From positions 238,302-302,301 of the forward strand of contig JADCRB010000008.1 of assembly GCA_021464245.1 (NCBI GenBank): 64,000 nucleotides of DNA, written 5' to 3'. The position numbers were made by a program, and so were the translations under genes. The DNA comes from Carallia brachiata (taxonomy: Eukaryota; Streptophyta; Magnoliopsida; Malpighiales; Rhizophoraceae). Under the pieces are notes generated by a model that worked only from the letters and a program-made list of their open reading frames with translations, was not told the DNA's origin and did not search any database. Below are positions 47,601-58,890 of this stretch, one piece after another. Position 1 is the stretch's first letter. Each line of letters starts with the position of its first letter.

Positions 47601-48939
47601 AAGTCCTCATTATCGGGGTTAAGCTCAGTGGCTTTTTCCAGTATACTAATCTTCTTCTCAAGCGTTTGCGAACGGGCACCTTTCTGCCGTTGCTCTTTTG
47701 CAACTTTGTCTTGGAATTCTGCAAAGTCTAACCATGCTTTTTCATCATGTGGGTGCTCCCTTGTTAACTTATTAAACTCACGTGTCTTCCTCAGAACTTC
47801 ATCTTCCCAAGATTCTTCACACATGGAAGCTTTAGACATAGAAGTATTATCAGTAGCTTCCCGAGACATTTCAATGTCAGAGAAAGGAATAAATTCATCA
47901 AACAAAACAGCAGGCTGCTTGGATGCAACAAGGCGAAGACGCTTCAAGTTCCTATGGCGTTCCACAGCAGCATACTTTGCAGACCAATAACGGCCAGCGG
48001 ATTTCATTTTAGCATCCAGAACATCAACATCCCCATCTTTATCAAGCAAAGACACCCTCCCATTCAAAAGATATAAGCCTTGATAATCAAGCCCAGATGG
48101 TTTTGTAGAAAGATAAGGTTTGTAGCGGGGGACATCCATTCTGCATTTACAATCACGGCAGCCATAAATAATATTCTAAAACTAAAAGTCACCAAGCATA
48201 GAATCTTATAACATCATCCCCATCCCCATCCCGTCCTCGCGACAGAGAAATCTAAACAGAAAAACAATTCATTTCTTGTCCTCTAATTCACCAGTTACCA
48301 ACAAGAACAAGTAATCAAACGGCAAAATTACAGAATCGAAATGAAATTGAGAAAAGAGAAAGGGCGTACGTACTTGTAGAGGGAGCCATAGACCAGATTA
48401 TCGCGATCTCCATGGGTATCGAAGTAATAATCCTTGGGAGGTTTGATTCCAGAATCGGCCCAAACCCTAACGCTGGACTTTCGAGAAGTGAAACCCTCGC
48501 TCTCATCTCTCGATCTCTTTCGCTTGCGGCTGTGCTTCTTCTTACTACTCTTCTTCTTCTTCTTGTTCAATTTCTCTCCGCCAGAATCAGAGTCAGAATA
48601 ATAGTAATCTTCTTTAACTTCCTTTTCTTCTTCTTCATCATTTTCGGGTATCAAGTCATAGGCAGCGGAAGATGGCTTCTCTTCAGCCCTCTGGTGATCG
48701 GAATCGCCGTCCTGGTCTGATTCGAGGGCTGTTTGGCGGTCGTGGAGGGAGGAAACGGCGGTGTTGATGACAGAGAGGTCGGTGGTGAAGCTAGAGTTGA
48801 AAAGCCATTGTTGAGGAACGGTGACGGAGGAAGTTCGACCAGCGGCGGCGGACGAGCCCGAGGCTGCAAACAGAGGAAACACGTTGGATTTCAATTCTTC
48901 TTCTTCTTCTTCTTCTTTCTTTTTTTCCATCCCCATCAT
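40398..48939 (-). CDS. NRDE2: NRDE2 homologue (nuclear RNAi-defective-2 / exosome cofactor), HAT-repeat protein
   Basis: Ten exons: 48939-48374, 48140-47375, 47024-46398, 46168-45997, 45288-44940, 44086-43976, 43293-42942, 42197-41972, 41318-41097, 40539-40398. All junctions are phase-consistent and would give about 1176 residues, normal for plants. NRDE2 works in the nucleus on RNA surveillance and splicing; animal NRDE2 binds MTR4. The N-terminus is acidic then strongly basic (KKKKKSSKKKHSRKRKRSRD), followed by the family block VWADSGIKPPKDYYFDTHGD and MDVPRYKPYLSTKPSGL. HAT-type helical repeats fill the rest (WEKVLIQHSGSYNLWKEYLH, LRKSVVLWRMYIAYEV). One defect: exon 3 carries 2 extra bases in a GA run near 46737-46745, between WLEKE and EENRQR. 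Only removal of 2 bases restores the phase needed by exon 4, so this is an indel, not an intron. Everything else is intact. Confidence 0.93.
41500..41550 (+). repeat. Poly(T)-poly(G) tract in NRDE2 intron 8
   Basis: A T run is followed by G runs of 9, 5 and 6 and other G-rich stretches, with G-quadruplex potential on the plus strand, i.e. the template strand of NRDE2 (the pre-mRNA carries the C-rich version). Confidence 0.55.
42449..42511. repeat. C-run/G-run inverted tract in NRDE2 intron 7
   Basis: A run of about 17 C residues is followed by aacaaaccaaaaaaccccc, then ccccgccccgagaggggggagggggg. The C and G arms can pair as a hairpin, and both strands can form quadruplex or i-motif structures. 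Runs of this length are also weak points for sequencing. Confidence 0.6.
43416..43617. repeat. Tandem duplication, period 101 bp, in NRDE2 intron 6
   Basis: The unit cagttatggat(a/g)ttggcaag ... gtaaagaggaatatgatcac occurs twice with only a few differences. It lies entirely in the intron 43975-43294 and shows a plausible recent duplication. Confidence 0.85.
44671..44700. repeat. (GA)n microsatellite in NRDE2 intron 5
   Basis: About 14 GA units within the intron between exons 5 and 6. Confidence 0.9.
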
Positions 48940-50575
48940 CGTACTCTATCAAGTTCCAGCCAGCATCCTACTCTTAATAAGGCTCAAATCTTTTTTTTTT
49001 TTTTAATGAATTTCAACACAAATATTGTTTAAAAATTCGAAAATTCTACAAAAGTCCCCCTTTTCCTTTCCTTATCTGCGCATGTTTGACGTTTTCAGTG
49101 TTTTTTTTTTTAATTTCGAATTTTAATTTTTTAAAAATTTTTGGAGTTTTTTTGAATATTTTTATTGAGATATACAATTTACACAGGAATTCCCACTATC
49201 CAATTATGAACATTAATTTTGTTCAAAAAAATTATGAACATTAATTTTGTTCAAAAAAATTATGAACATTAATTTCTATGCTCAAAAAGTTATAAGAACA
49301 ATAATTAATAATTACACCACATATTTATGAATTTGTTTCCGCAAGAATGCGTGTAAGTCAATAAGCTACATATTTGATACGTAATCTCCTAGGCACAAAT
49401 AATTTTTTAAAAAGAAATAAATATGACGTATTAATAAATCTTTTGAATTACAAATTTCTAATTTTTAGAATAAAAAAAAAAACAAAACAAAACATTGATA
49501 TTAAATGGAAAAGGAAAAGGTCAAACAAACTAGTAACGCAGAAAAAACCAAGGTTGGCTGTTATCGAAGTATTGCCCATATTGGCAAGTTTATGATATGC
49601 ACATCGGTTGGCCATTCTTATACGTATGAACACTATCTTGGCAAAAGTTGATGCAGTTCACATATCAACGTGCCATTGTCATTACCGTTTGGCACTTCAC
49701 TTTTCTGGACCGACAGAACCACATAAAAACAAAAGAATAGTATTGAATTATAGAATATATACACTAAATTAAAATACGTGTACGTGATTTAAGTACTTAG
49801 AAAATTTTGTTAAGATTTCTTTGTCTTATATTTGAATTATAGACATTGCAACGTTCCTTGTAATCAGAACAAGATCTCATTACATTGTCCCTATCATTAG
49901 GATATTATACTTATTAGTGTATATCATTATGTGTTATTCTGTTTGGCATGTATGTAATTTGTGTGTTGGTCGGTAGTTACAAATTAAGAGCTCAAATATT
50001 TATTTTAGAGATTGTATATGTTTTACTCATGAGAAAAAAAGATTTGGAATTTATTTTTTTTAATAAAAATTACACTTCTTTGTCAATATACTTCAATTTC
50101 GGACTGCAAACAAGCGGAATTCTATGTTCTTTTGCTAAGTGGGTTAGGGAAATCACATAAACATAGAAAAGAAGCAATCACTCTGGCAGAACAGTATAGA
50201 AGCGCATACTGATGCAAGTTCTACAACTACAGAAAAGGGCATATAACTGATCAAACAAGGCCTGTTGTTTTGATTGATCAAGAGTTGTAATTTGCTCTAC
50301 TGGATCAAAGAGGTTAATTGAAGAATAAGACTCCCAGGAATTTCATACCTTAACTCTTCATTGCTCACAACTCAAATATTTAGTGACACAATTGACCCCT
50401 GAACCTAAGCCATATGCATTAATCCTAAGACATGACATATAGTTATTTAGTTGAAAACTAAAAAAAAAAAAACGGGGGAACATCTCAGAGTCTCCCCAAG
50501 TGATATTACATGATAGTTAAGAAATTTACTAATTGATAACAGCCATGACATCAAGTAAGTAATTAATTAATAATA
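48940..50575. other. Interval between NRDE2 and the small unknown gene
   Basis: The NRDE2 promoter must lie at the left end, just above 48939; no clear TATA box was seen, only a T run at 48991-49004. A triple 28-bp tandem repeat is at 49203-49286. The rest is AT-rich and holds no recognisable gene. Confidence 0.4.
49203..49286. repeat. Tandem repeat, 28 bp x 3
   Basis: Units of 28 bases starting attatgaacattaattt repeat three times. The first two are identical and the third is changed in its second half. The site is about 0.3 kb upstream of the NRDE2 start codon. Confidence 0.9.
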
Positions 50576-51010
50576 TTAAGTCTGCTGCATGTCTTCGTGT
50601 TGCATAATTCTTTCGGAGTGAGTTCGTTCGAGCTTGAACCGCTCTTGAACAGAAGAGATGTAACTTGCAGCCTTGACATCTACACTTTCATCACAAGCAA
50701 CCCCATAAAGCTTTTCCAACTTGCTTAAGGTTAGCTTGTCTCGGCCGGCAGTACCATTGCTATCTGGTACCACAAAGCAGACTTTCTGCTTTGGCAGAGC
50801 AATCATGTAGTCCTGCTGCTGCTGCTGGTGGTGTTGGACGACAAAACCCACCGAAGCTGTTGATGGGGAAGTCTGGCTTGCGCTTGACTTAACTGTGCTG
50901 CTATACTGAACGCTTGTGGCGGTGGTGGTGGTGGTGGAAGGCTTTGCTGATCGATAAAATGGCGTCAACTTGCCCTTGAGGAACCCTCTGCGCTTGCGGC
51001 TGGACTCCAT
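50576..51010 (-). CDS. Small uncharacterised plant protein, 144 residues
   Basis: Single-exon gene of unknown function. The open frame extends to an ATG at 51058 (160 codons), but I chose the second Met at 51010 (MESSRKRRGFLKGKL). A TATA box at 51090-51097 would start transcription about 30 bases downstream, near 51062, leaving almost no leader for the upstream ATG and about 50 bases for the chosen one. The N-terminus is basic (SSRKRRGFLKGKLTPFYRSAKP). The middle is low complexity: a Thr run, Ser-rich stretch and HHQQQQQ. The C-terminus (DKLTLSKLEKLYG, DVKAASYISSVQERFKLERT) is the best conserved in appearance, and I recall similar short plant proteins with VDVKAASYISSVQERF-type ends, none with a known role. 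No signal peptide or membrane span. It reads as a real gene because of the TATA box, length and codon quality. Confidence 0.7.
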   Translation of the reverse strand: MESSRKRRGFLKGKLTPFYRSAKPSTTTTTATSVQYSSTVKSSASQTSPSTASVGFVVQHHQQQQQDYMIALPKQKVCFVVPDSNGTAGRDKLTLSKLEKLYGVACDESVDVKAASYISSVQERFKLERTHSERIMQHEDMQQT

Positions 51011-51089
51011 ATGTGTGTGCGCAGTATCAATGTGAATTGTTTGTATCGCCAACTCCAATTGTGTGATTGGTTCAGTGGAAGAGAAGTTG

Positions 51090-51097
51090 TATATATA
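51090..51097 (-). promoter_or_regulatory. TATA box of the small unknown gene
   Basis: On the minus strand the sequence reads gctatatatacaactt, about 80 bases before the chosen ATG at 51010. Its position favours that start over the upstream ATG at 51058. Confidence 0.6.
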
Positions 51098-51162
51098 GCT
51101 GTCAGGGCCAAGTGGGTTGAGCCTGATGGGTCAAGTACATGTCCTGCACGGATCATATTCAT

Positions 51163-54100
51163 ATATAGTAAGTGACTTCACTAGGTTACACTAAAAATGT
51201 AATTTAAGGAAATAGAGTTATGTTTTTAGTGCTTGCAATTTGATTTATAGACATGGTAGTGGGCATTTGATCATAAAATGTTGTGTTGGCAGGATTAATT
51301 TTTTTTTATGTGTATGTCCTGAGGGGACATCGATCCTTTCTTTTTATTTGAAAAATCCGAGGGAACATCATAGTAATCAAGATTTTTCCAATTGGAGGCC
51401 TTAAGATTGAATTAATTAAAACACAAAAAAAAAAAAAAATTAAAACACCTGAGAACGATATATGTATCATACCACTTAAAAACTTAAATAAATTGTCATT
51501 AGACAGGTTAGGAAAAAGAATAAATAAGTTGACCAAAAACCAAAAAAATAAATGAGTGTTTTCTTCTTTAGGGCGTTATGCCCCCTTTACTTTTTTTTTT
51601 TTTGAATATTTTTATTTTTTTAAATTAAATTTTGAAGGTACTTAATATTATTATAAATTATAATTTAAAATAAAAAAATTTAATAACGGCTGACGTCAAC
51701 ATAATGTCAGCTGCGTTCAGAGTGCATCGAAATGGCGCATCCGAATAACATTTCGGTTCTCTTTATTTTGATGGCTAATAGCCAAAAAATACTGCCCCCG
51801 CGAGAAAATTTTAAATAAAGTTTCGCCTTTTTAACAACAGTCCCTCAACTGACTGTAAAACAAAATATGCCGGATTAATTAATTGCTTTAGATTCCGTTA
51901 TTAGTTAGATACATTTGCTTCTTTCTAAGATATGGAGAACTCGGCTTGTCTTTATTCTTCCGGAACCAATAATCTGGAATCTACTGTGTCGTTTCTCTGT
52001 GAGTGTGGAGATATTTCAACATTATCACGTCCTTTTTTTTTTTTTTTTTGGGTCAAATTCATTAGTAATGTCACTGGAAAACAATACTCTATATTGTAAT
52101 AGTAAATAGGTCCGATGCCCACATCCCTAAGATTTTTTGGGGGAGGGGGGGGTGGGGAATTTTGTCTCTGGAAGTGTATCAGGTCCACTTATCAGATAAG
52201 CGGCAAATAGTTATTTTCAACTTGAAAATGATGTTGAACAAAGCAGAATTGTATGCTTTTTGAGGCGACAGAGGTGGCTCAATCTCTTGCTTTAATTGGA
52301 TTGATGTATGCTGATCCCGATATTTCTGTGAAGCACTTCAAGCTACTTTAGAATTGGCTTAGTAGGATGAAATAGAGAGGAGAATAAAATTGTTCTGTGG
52401 TCGTTAAGGTCCAAAATCATTAAAGACGGATCTAACTAAGAATGAGAGGACGGTGATTGCTCTCTCTCAAATTGTAAATTATATATTTTTGTAGGCTAAA
52501 AGTTTCATAGTATATAACCTAGCCTAATGGTATTTGCATTATGCTCCCCTCATCTTTTCACTGCTCGATTGGAGCCCCATGTCCCGCATTTAATGTATTT
52601 TCTTTTTCCATTTGCTTCACTTTTCCTTTTTTCTTTTTTCTTTTTCATTTGCTCCACTCTTGTTTTTTTTTTTTTTTAGCTTTTTTTTAAGCAACCAGTT
52701 TCTTTATTATTTTCTTGACAACCTATTTGTAATATATTTATTAAATTTATTTTTATTCATTTTTAAATAAATTTATCTTATATTCATATAAGTACTCTTT
52801 TTAAAAAATACTTTATCTTTTAATAAACCAAATTATCAACAATAATTACTATTAAAAAGAAAAAAAATATATAGAGACACTTCATATAACTATCATGTAA
52901 TTGTTTCTAAAATAGACTTTAATTTTACTAATTATTGAACATTATAAAGAATCAATTATATAAACACATGAGAGATAAATAATTAAATAATTAAATGATT
53001 GCTTATTTAGAAAAATAATGTATTTGATTGTATAAACAATAAAAAAATTAAAACAATAGAATTTTCATAATGTAATTACAATGTTTATTTTTCAAATTGA
53101 TTAATATAATTTTTTATTTTTACCCGTATATATTAGGTTTTGCTATTATATTTGTACATATAGAGTTTGCTGTTTTGAAAATTTTTTCTGGATCCTGAAA
53201 ACCACAAAATAGAATGAAAGAAAAAGCAAAGAATGAAATGATATATGCATAATTATTGTACATATATCTTTATTCTTCAACTTTCTGCTTAGTTTTTTTT
53301 TATTAATTAGTTTAGACTGAGATTCAAATTTCATATTTTTTAATTTTAAAAATAACGGTAATACCACTGAATTGTAACTCACTAGCTCTACTTACTATTT
53401 TCAGTTAGCCATTGATCAGAATGTGAGCAGAGGAACCTTTAAGATCAAGCAGCCCTGAATGGCCCAAATCAATGGATTATGGCATTATGCAAGCGCATCC
53501 AATTAGCAGTACCCATGGGGGATTATACTTCTTCTCTAGTTTATGCGAAGGCATATTCTGATGATTAAAAGTATATAAACGCAAGAGTTCTCCCTAGTCC
53601 ATGTATTATACATAATCACTGTACAAAATATGTCAATTGAATTACTAAAAATTTGCTGGCAAAATTAATTTTTAGTACCTCTAGGCAGCATTATTTCAAC
53701 AAATTCTTCGTGGGGTGGATAAGAAGAGAGTCCCTTTCTATGCTTTGTTCTACCAACTGGAACAAATATATATTCTCTCCATATAATTGGAAAAATGAGG
53801 GGCAAGCAGGCAAGCATGTGCATGCACGATGAACAGTTAACCAAATAGCGTGAATATATTCAGATGGCTTCACAATTTGTGTTGTTGGATCAAGCTGCGG
53901 TTAACGCTATTCCAGCGTCTAGCAAGTTGGTTTGGTTTGCTTTAGTCGGACAAAGCTCCGGACAGCGATTAAAGTTAAGTTACTTTTCAATGGTCTTGGA
54001 TAAGATATTCCAGCGGACTGTCAAGTGCCTTTCGCATCATTGCAACTTGTAGTTTGTGGGGATTCCATTGATTTTTTCAGGAGTTCTTTCACAGTTTGTT

Positions 54101-54700
54101 TGAAAGAAGGTAGGAACTATATGTAACAAACTTGAGGGGCATCATTGCTTTTTTATTTTCCGCTCTCTCTCTCTCTCTTTTTTTTAATTATATCTATAAG
54201 ATGGCACTACGCCTGCAATTACACAATTAGCCTCCAAAACCATGCCTCTATCCCATTTGACATCCACTACATCCTGCTGAATCAAAGGGAGCACCCCTGC
54301 AGGAGGGTCGTTTAGGAGTAATAGGGGGCTTTGGCCCCTCAAATTTTTTCTTTTAGCATTCATATATATCTTAAATTTTAATATTTTAATTAATATTTTA
54401 ATTAAAATTAAGACTGTTATTTTTAAATAAAATTAATAATTTTAAAAATATAAAATAATAAATATTTTAAAAATTATCAGTTTTGTTTTAAAAATATTAA
54501 ATTTAATTTCAATCAAATACAAACTAAAATATTAAATTTCAAGATACTAATATTTTCTTCTTCTTTTTATCCTCTCTTTTGGTTATTTTAGGAGTAATAT
54601 TTTTTTTTGATTCAGCTATTGGACTCTGCCCGGTAGCCAGAGGGGCTGGCCCCCCCCTTTTTTTTTTTTTTTCAAGTTAGATGACCAATGGCCCTTTTTC
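51163..54700. other. Intergenic DNA, no supported gene
   Basis: AT-rich with many homopolymer runs. A poly(T)-poly(G) tract lies at 52130-52158. At 53320-53400 there is a SINE-like segment on the minus strand. A 62-codon frame at 53864-54052 has no recognisable domain. The stretch 54340-54560 is AT-rich with imperfect internal symmetry and is flanked by ggggctttggcccctc and ggggctggcccccccc, possibly an eroded element. Confidence 0.4.
52130..52158 (+). repeat. Poly(T)-poly(G) tract
   Basis: gattttttgggggagggggg continues with ggtgggg. It has four G runs with short loops and so G-quadruplex potential, similar in layout to the tracts at 15617 and 41500. Confidence 0.55.
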
Positions 54701-54948
54701 GTCTAGAGTGTATGATCCTCTAGTTTTTCCTTCTTCTTTTTCATTTTAATGACCAAATCTCTCATAGGTCAGGTAAACGCCAGTGCCCCCGAGCTTTGCT
54801 ATACTATAAGCTGAAAAATTCGCACCCGATAGCCTTGCGGAAGCATCATTACTAATTGGGGGTTATTTATGGCGTTTCAAACCTTAGACTACTCAAATCT
54901 CTATAGTTTACCACTTACCACTGGGCTAATTCCACAGGATTGAGTAGT
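54700..54948 (-). mobile_element. SINE-like element
   Basis: On the minus strand it begins tgtggaattagcccagtggt with an A-box-like agcccagtggtaa, then a B-box-like ggtttgaaac about 50 bases on, followed by a non-tRNA body containing cccccaattagtaatgatgc and an A-rich end. This head-and-body layout fits a tRNA-derived SINE. The 3' limit is uncertain. Confidence 0.45.
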
Positions 54949-56090
54949 TACATTTTCTTCTAAAAACTTTATAGCAAATGAAAAGTTCGAAAAAAAAGAT
55001 ACTACATGTCGCATTTCATTCTAAAGAGGGAATATTTTTGTGGACCAAAAAAGTGCATTTGCTTTTCTATCTACAATTTCAGGATTTGGAGGAAAGCTAT
55101 TCGAACGTGTAAATCTAGCCGTCGATCGATTATTCTTGACGTTTTCATGTCCTCCTTAGGTCTCAGTCACGAAGAATTCATTGACCCACTAGTAGCTACT
55201 GTTTACGTGGAGGATCGCACCTTCTTTTTTTTCTTTTTTCGGTGTAAGGATCTCAGCTTATTTTAAACTTTACCGTATAAGAGGGCCATAGTAGTTAGAA
55301 CTTAGAACCATTTGACTGACGGAAAGGAAAAGAAAAAAAGGATTTAGATTAGAACCATTTGGGCCACAAGAACAAAGTTTGGATAAATTTCGTTCGAAAC
55401 ACATTACCGAAGACCCATCTGGGGGTTCTTGAGGACAGTGGCAAAGTATTTGAATCATTAAAATAATAATAATAATGACAACCGAATCATATCCACTTAT
55501 ACAAAGAACGAAATGGTATGTCAATACAACTTTTTCTTTTCTATCAATATCAGAATTTAAACCCTCATTGAATGTAAGAATTCAGATATTTGTTCTAACT
55601 TTGAAATAATAATAATAATAAAAGAAAGAAATAATTGTAGGCGACTATCCACATCCCTTAGTTTTTTTTTTTTTATATAATTGTCAAAAAAGAAAAGAAA
55701 TATTTGATCTACCACACCTATTTCTTGGTAACTGTCAAAAAAAAAAAAAGAATTGTCACAAAACTGTGGAGGCCCCTCTTGCTTACTAAATCCATCAGCA
55801 AATTATCTCTTCTTCCACGTGGTAGATCAAAACAAACTCACCCGGGCTTATCCCGAGTGGTAACCTCCCCCTGCAAAAATTTAATTAAGAGTGAGATTTA
55901 TAAAGTCTTGCTCCACGGAATGCTGTGCACCCTCTTTAGTACATTTGGACCTGTCACTTTTTTTCCTGCTAATTATTGCGAGACTAATCAATAACTATTT
56001 TATTGTTTAAAAAAAAATTGTAAATCAAAAACAAATAGGACATAAGCACGGGGGTGGGCCAAGACAAAACAGTTTGTTATTGACGGAGTG
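54949..56090. other. Intergenic DNA, no supported gene
   Basis: Short open frames at 55006-55266 and 55704-55994 have no domain I recognise. ATA and AAT microsatellite stretches lie at about 55460-55475 and 55607-55621. The phrase gggcttatcccgagtggtaa near 55844 resembles a SINE A-box but no partner B-box follows. Confidence 0.35.
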
Positions 56091-56385
56091 GCTCGACTTC
56101 GTCTAGTCCATTTGATAACGGGCCAGGTTTTATCTTTATGCTCTCAGCCTGACTTCGCCCATGCCGAATATATATCTAGAAGTGGACTCCCTCACCGTCC
56201 TGAATGCTATTTTTAAGGGCGTGCTACTGTCTCAGCCACACGCTAACATTATTAATAAATGTCATCTCTTGTTTTTGCGGCCTTGGAAATTACAAGTCAC
56301 TCATGTCTATAAAGAGACCAATAGGTTGGTGAATGGGTTAGTTTCTTATACTTTATTCTTTATTCTCTTTTAGTTTCTTTTCTTA
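56091..56385 (+). pseudogene. RNase H fragment of a LINE-type retrotransposon
   Basis: The frame at 56161-56373 reads IYLEVDSLTVLNAIFKG, then LQVTHVYKETNRLVNGLVSY. This is the pattern of the RNase H domain found at the end of plant non-LTR retrotransposons and of the RVT_3/RNase-H-like families: the D in LEVDS, and the E-x-N in a HVYKETNRLVNGL motif in which the usual later D/A residues are changed (VNGLVSY instead of ADALA). The N-terminal third of the domain is missing or out of frame, and no reverse transcriptase is nearby. It is a dead fragment. Confidence 0.6.
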
Positions 56386-57600
56386 GATCAACCATCCCTA
56401 TTGCTCGACAACTGTTAAAGGAAGATTGTATGAGAATTAATCTCCCTCATTTAGTACCTATCTAACTGAATTGTCTCTAAATGACTAAAAAAATATATAT
56501 TTATGGAAAATATAGACATATATATATAGTTTTATATACATTTTAGGTAAGTGGATCGTCCGACTTAGGAGAGGATTTGATGCAGGAGTTGAGTCGCATT
56601 CTTTTCCAAAATGGGCAAGTGAGGGCTCCAAGGACTCTAGAGAAGAGTGCACAAATTCATTGTTACTCAGGTTAGTTAAATTACTTATATTAAATTCATG
56701 AATGAGTATATTTCAACATCTAATAAGTGTGATTAAATTATTCAAAATCTAATAAAATTTATGTGTATTTAATCTCATTATTTAACTTAGTATAATATAT
56801 TTCTCACACAAAAATAAAATTAATAACTACTCAAAGTACCCAAGTGGTGGTGGTTGATAGGTAAATCTCAATTTTGCAAGTATTCCATAGGAACAAGTTT
56901 TGAGTCCCCACATCCCCATATATAACTGTAAATCTACTCCATCAAATTATAAGAGGGGATTTTTATTTTAATTTTTTTTAATTAAGTGTAACTTATTCAT
57001 AATTTTACACCACACAATAAGTAAAATTTATTTAAATAAAAAAAATTAAAAATAATATTTAAATAGTAGTAGATTATAAATTAATTTTACTCAAAAAAAA
57101 TAAGAGTAAAATTAACAAAAAAAATTTTATAAAATAAAAAAGGTGGTGTCATGTGGGACCAATGTTCGATACCACATGTGCTTCAGGTGTGGAAGAGACC
57201 TCGCAGCGTCAATGCTTCAATGGTACTCGGTTGACATATCCTTCATTTAGAGGAATCCGAGTCAAAAGTTCAACGGGTAATCCTCAATCTTTTTTTGTTT
57301 TTTTTTTTGACAGAAGGGTAATCTTCAATCTGGTCACATAGGAGCGATTAGTATCGCATAAATAACTTACGTAGTAGAGGCAAAATTCATCACATCCACA
57401 TATACAAAAGATAACCGAACTCAATGAAATCAAATTATACTTGGGCACATTGTTTGGGCTGGACTAGATACTTGGGCAGAAGGAAATGGTGGCCATTTTC
57501 CATGAAAAGCCCACGTTCGTGCCATTGGGTAATAACTAAAGCCTTAGCAACTTTTCTAACTTCACCTAAACTTTGGTAAACGTCAAAAAAAAAAAAAAAG
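56386..57600. other. Intergenic DNA, no supported gene
   Basis: Contains the first copy (about 56946-57120) of a 175-bp AT-rich repeat seen again at about 58718-58890, and a degenerate tRNA-like stretch near 56835-56950 (gtacccaagtggtggtggtt, then acaagttttgagtcccc). No gene recognised. Confidence 0.4.
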
Positions 57601-58890
57601 AAAATTTAAGTTGAATATTTATTTTAGTGGTTAAAGGGAGTACCCATCAACTACGAAGTTAGGAGTTTAATTCTTGACAATCTAATTTTTTTATCCCTTT
57701 ATATGCCCAATAAAGTTCTTTTGTAAACAAAAAAAAAAAAAAAAAAAAAAAAAACAAATTCTGTTTGCTGGCCAGCACTCACGATCCTTCTTTTCAGCAT
57801 GTGCCATGACAACAAGAGCAAGTATTTATCTTATCGGCGAGGATATGATGGCGCTTGTAACTTTCGTAGATGGACGTTAAAAAAAGAAAAAAAAAAGTTT
57901 CATACTTTAGATAATATTAAAGTAGTCACATAATTTATTTAATAATATTTAATAATTTATTTATTTTTTCTTTAATCTAAATTCATACTTCCAATGACAA
58001 ATATTACTTTGATATCATTTAAAGTATTTTATTAAATAATTTTTTTAAATGAACGCAAGAAAAATGTTGCATTAAGCTCGTTCTCATAATCCTCTTTTTT
58101 ATTAACTACTACGTATAATTTGATAACCACCATACTTAAATTGAACTCATAGAAAATTCTCTTTCAATCCACTAGGCAAAAAGAAAAGTCCTTTTTTTCT
58201 TTCTATTTTTTTTATTTTTATTACTATGGTTCATGACTACATCCATTCTTTGTATACACAAGTGTAATTTCGGCCAAACTTTTGATCTATTTCTCTGTCT
58301 TTATTATGCAACGAATTTTTCTTCATCGACTAATGGTCAAAATGTTTATGGTAGATTAATTTCCACTTGTATATACAAGTGGCTCAAATGAAAATGCATT
58401 TTTTTTTCTTGAATAAAACTGAAAGAATATAATACCACGGCACACAAGGAATGAAACCCAGTTTATTTATTCACTAAAATTTGTGTGCGCAGCACATATC
58501 ACAAGCGATTAAGGGAGCACAAGAAAATATTAGGTTAAGCACTAAGCGGTCTATTTTATATCATAACTAGCTGATGTTGCGGTTGTTATCAAAAAATGAA
58601 AATAAAAAAAGAGGTCAAAACATTCAGAAGAGCAGCCAATTCCAAGGTCAACAAGAAAAAGTAGGTCAACAAGAAAAAGTAAGCAGACAACCACGCTCTT
58701 TTAGCTTTTGTACAATAATAGAGATGAGATTTTTATTTTGATTTTTTTTAAATGAGTATAATTTATTTATAATTTTATATTATATAATAAATAATATTTA
58801 TTTAAATAAAAAAATTAAAAATAATATTTAAATAATAATAAATTATGAAATAATTTTATTTATCAAAAAAAAATAAAATTAATAATCATC
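56946..58890. repeat. Dispersed AT-rich repeat, two copies of about 175 bp
   Basis: Copy 1 at about 56946-57120 and copy 2 at about 58718-58890 are direct relatives sharing atttttattttaatttttt, tttatttaaataaaaaaa, ttaaaaataatatttaaata and the end caaaaaaaataa(g/a). Both are probably members of one MITE family. Limits are approximate because of the composition. Confidence 0.55.
57605..57755 (+). mobile_element. tRNA-derived SINE with poly(A) tail
   Basis: It shows an A-box-like tagtggttaaagggag, then acccatcaactacgaa, and a B-box-like gttaggagtttaattcttga at the right spacing, a short body (aatctaatttttttatccct, tatatgcccaataaagttct) and an uninterrupted A run of about 25 at 57731-57754. This is the clearest SINE in the window. 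A target-site duplication was not securely identified. Confidence 0.65.

Noticed and set aside
49203..49286. CRISPR-like array
   Set aside because: The three units are directly adjacent with no spacers, and the sequence is plant nuclear DNA.
53864..54052. 62-codon frame beginning MASQFVLLDQAAVNAI
   Set aside because: No recognisable domain and no supporting promoter or splice evidence.
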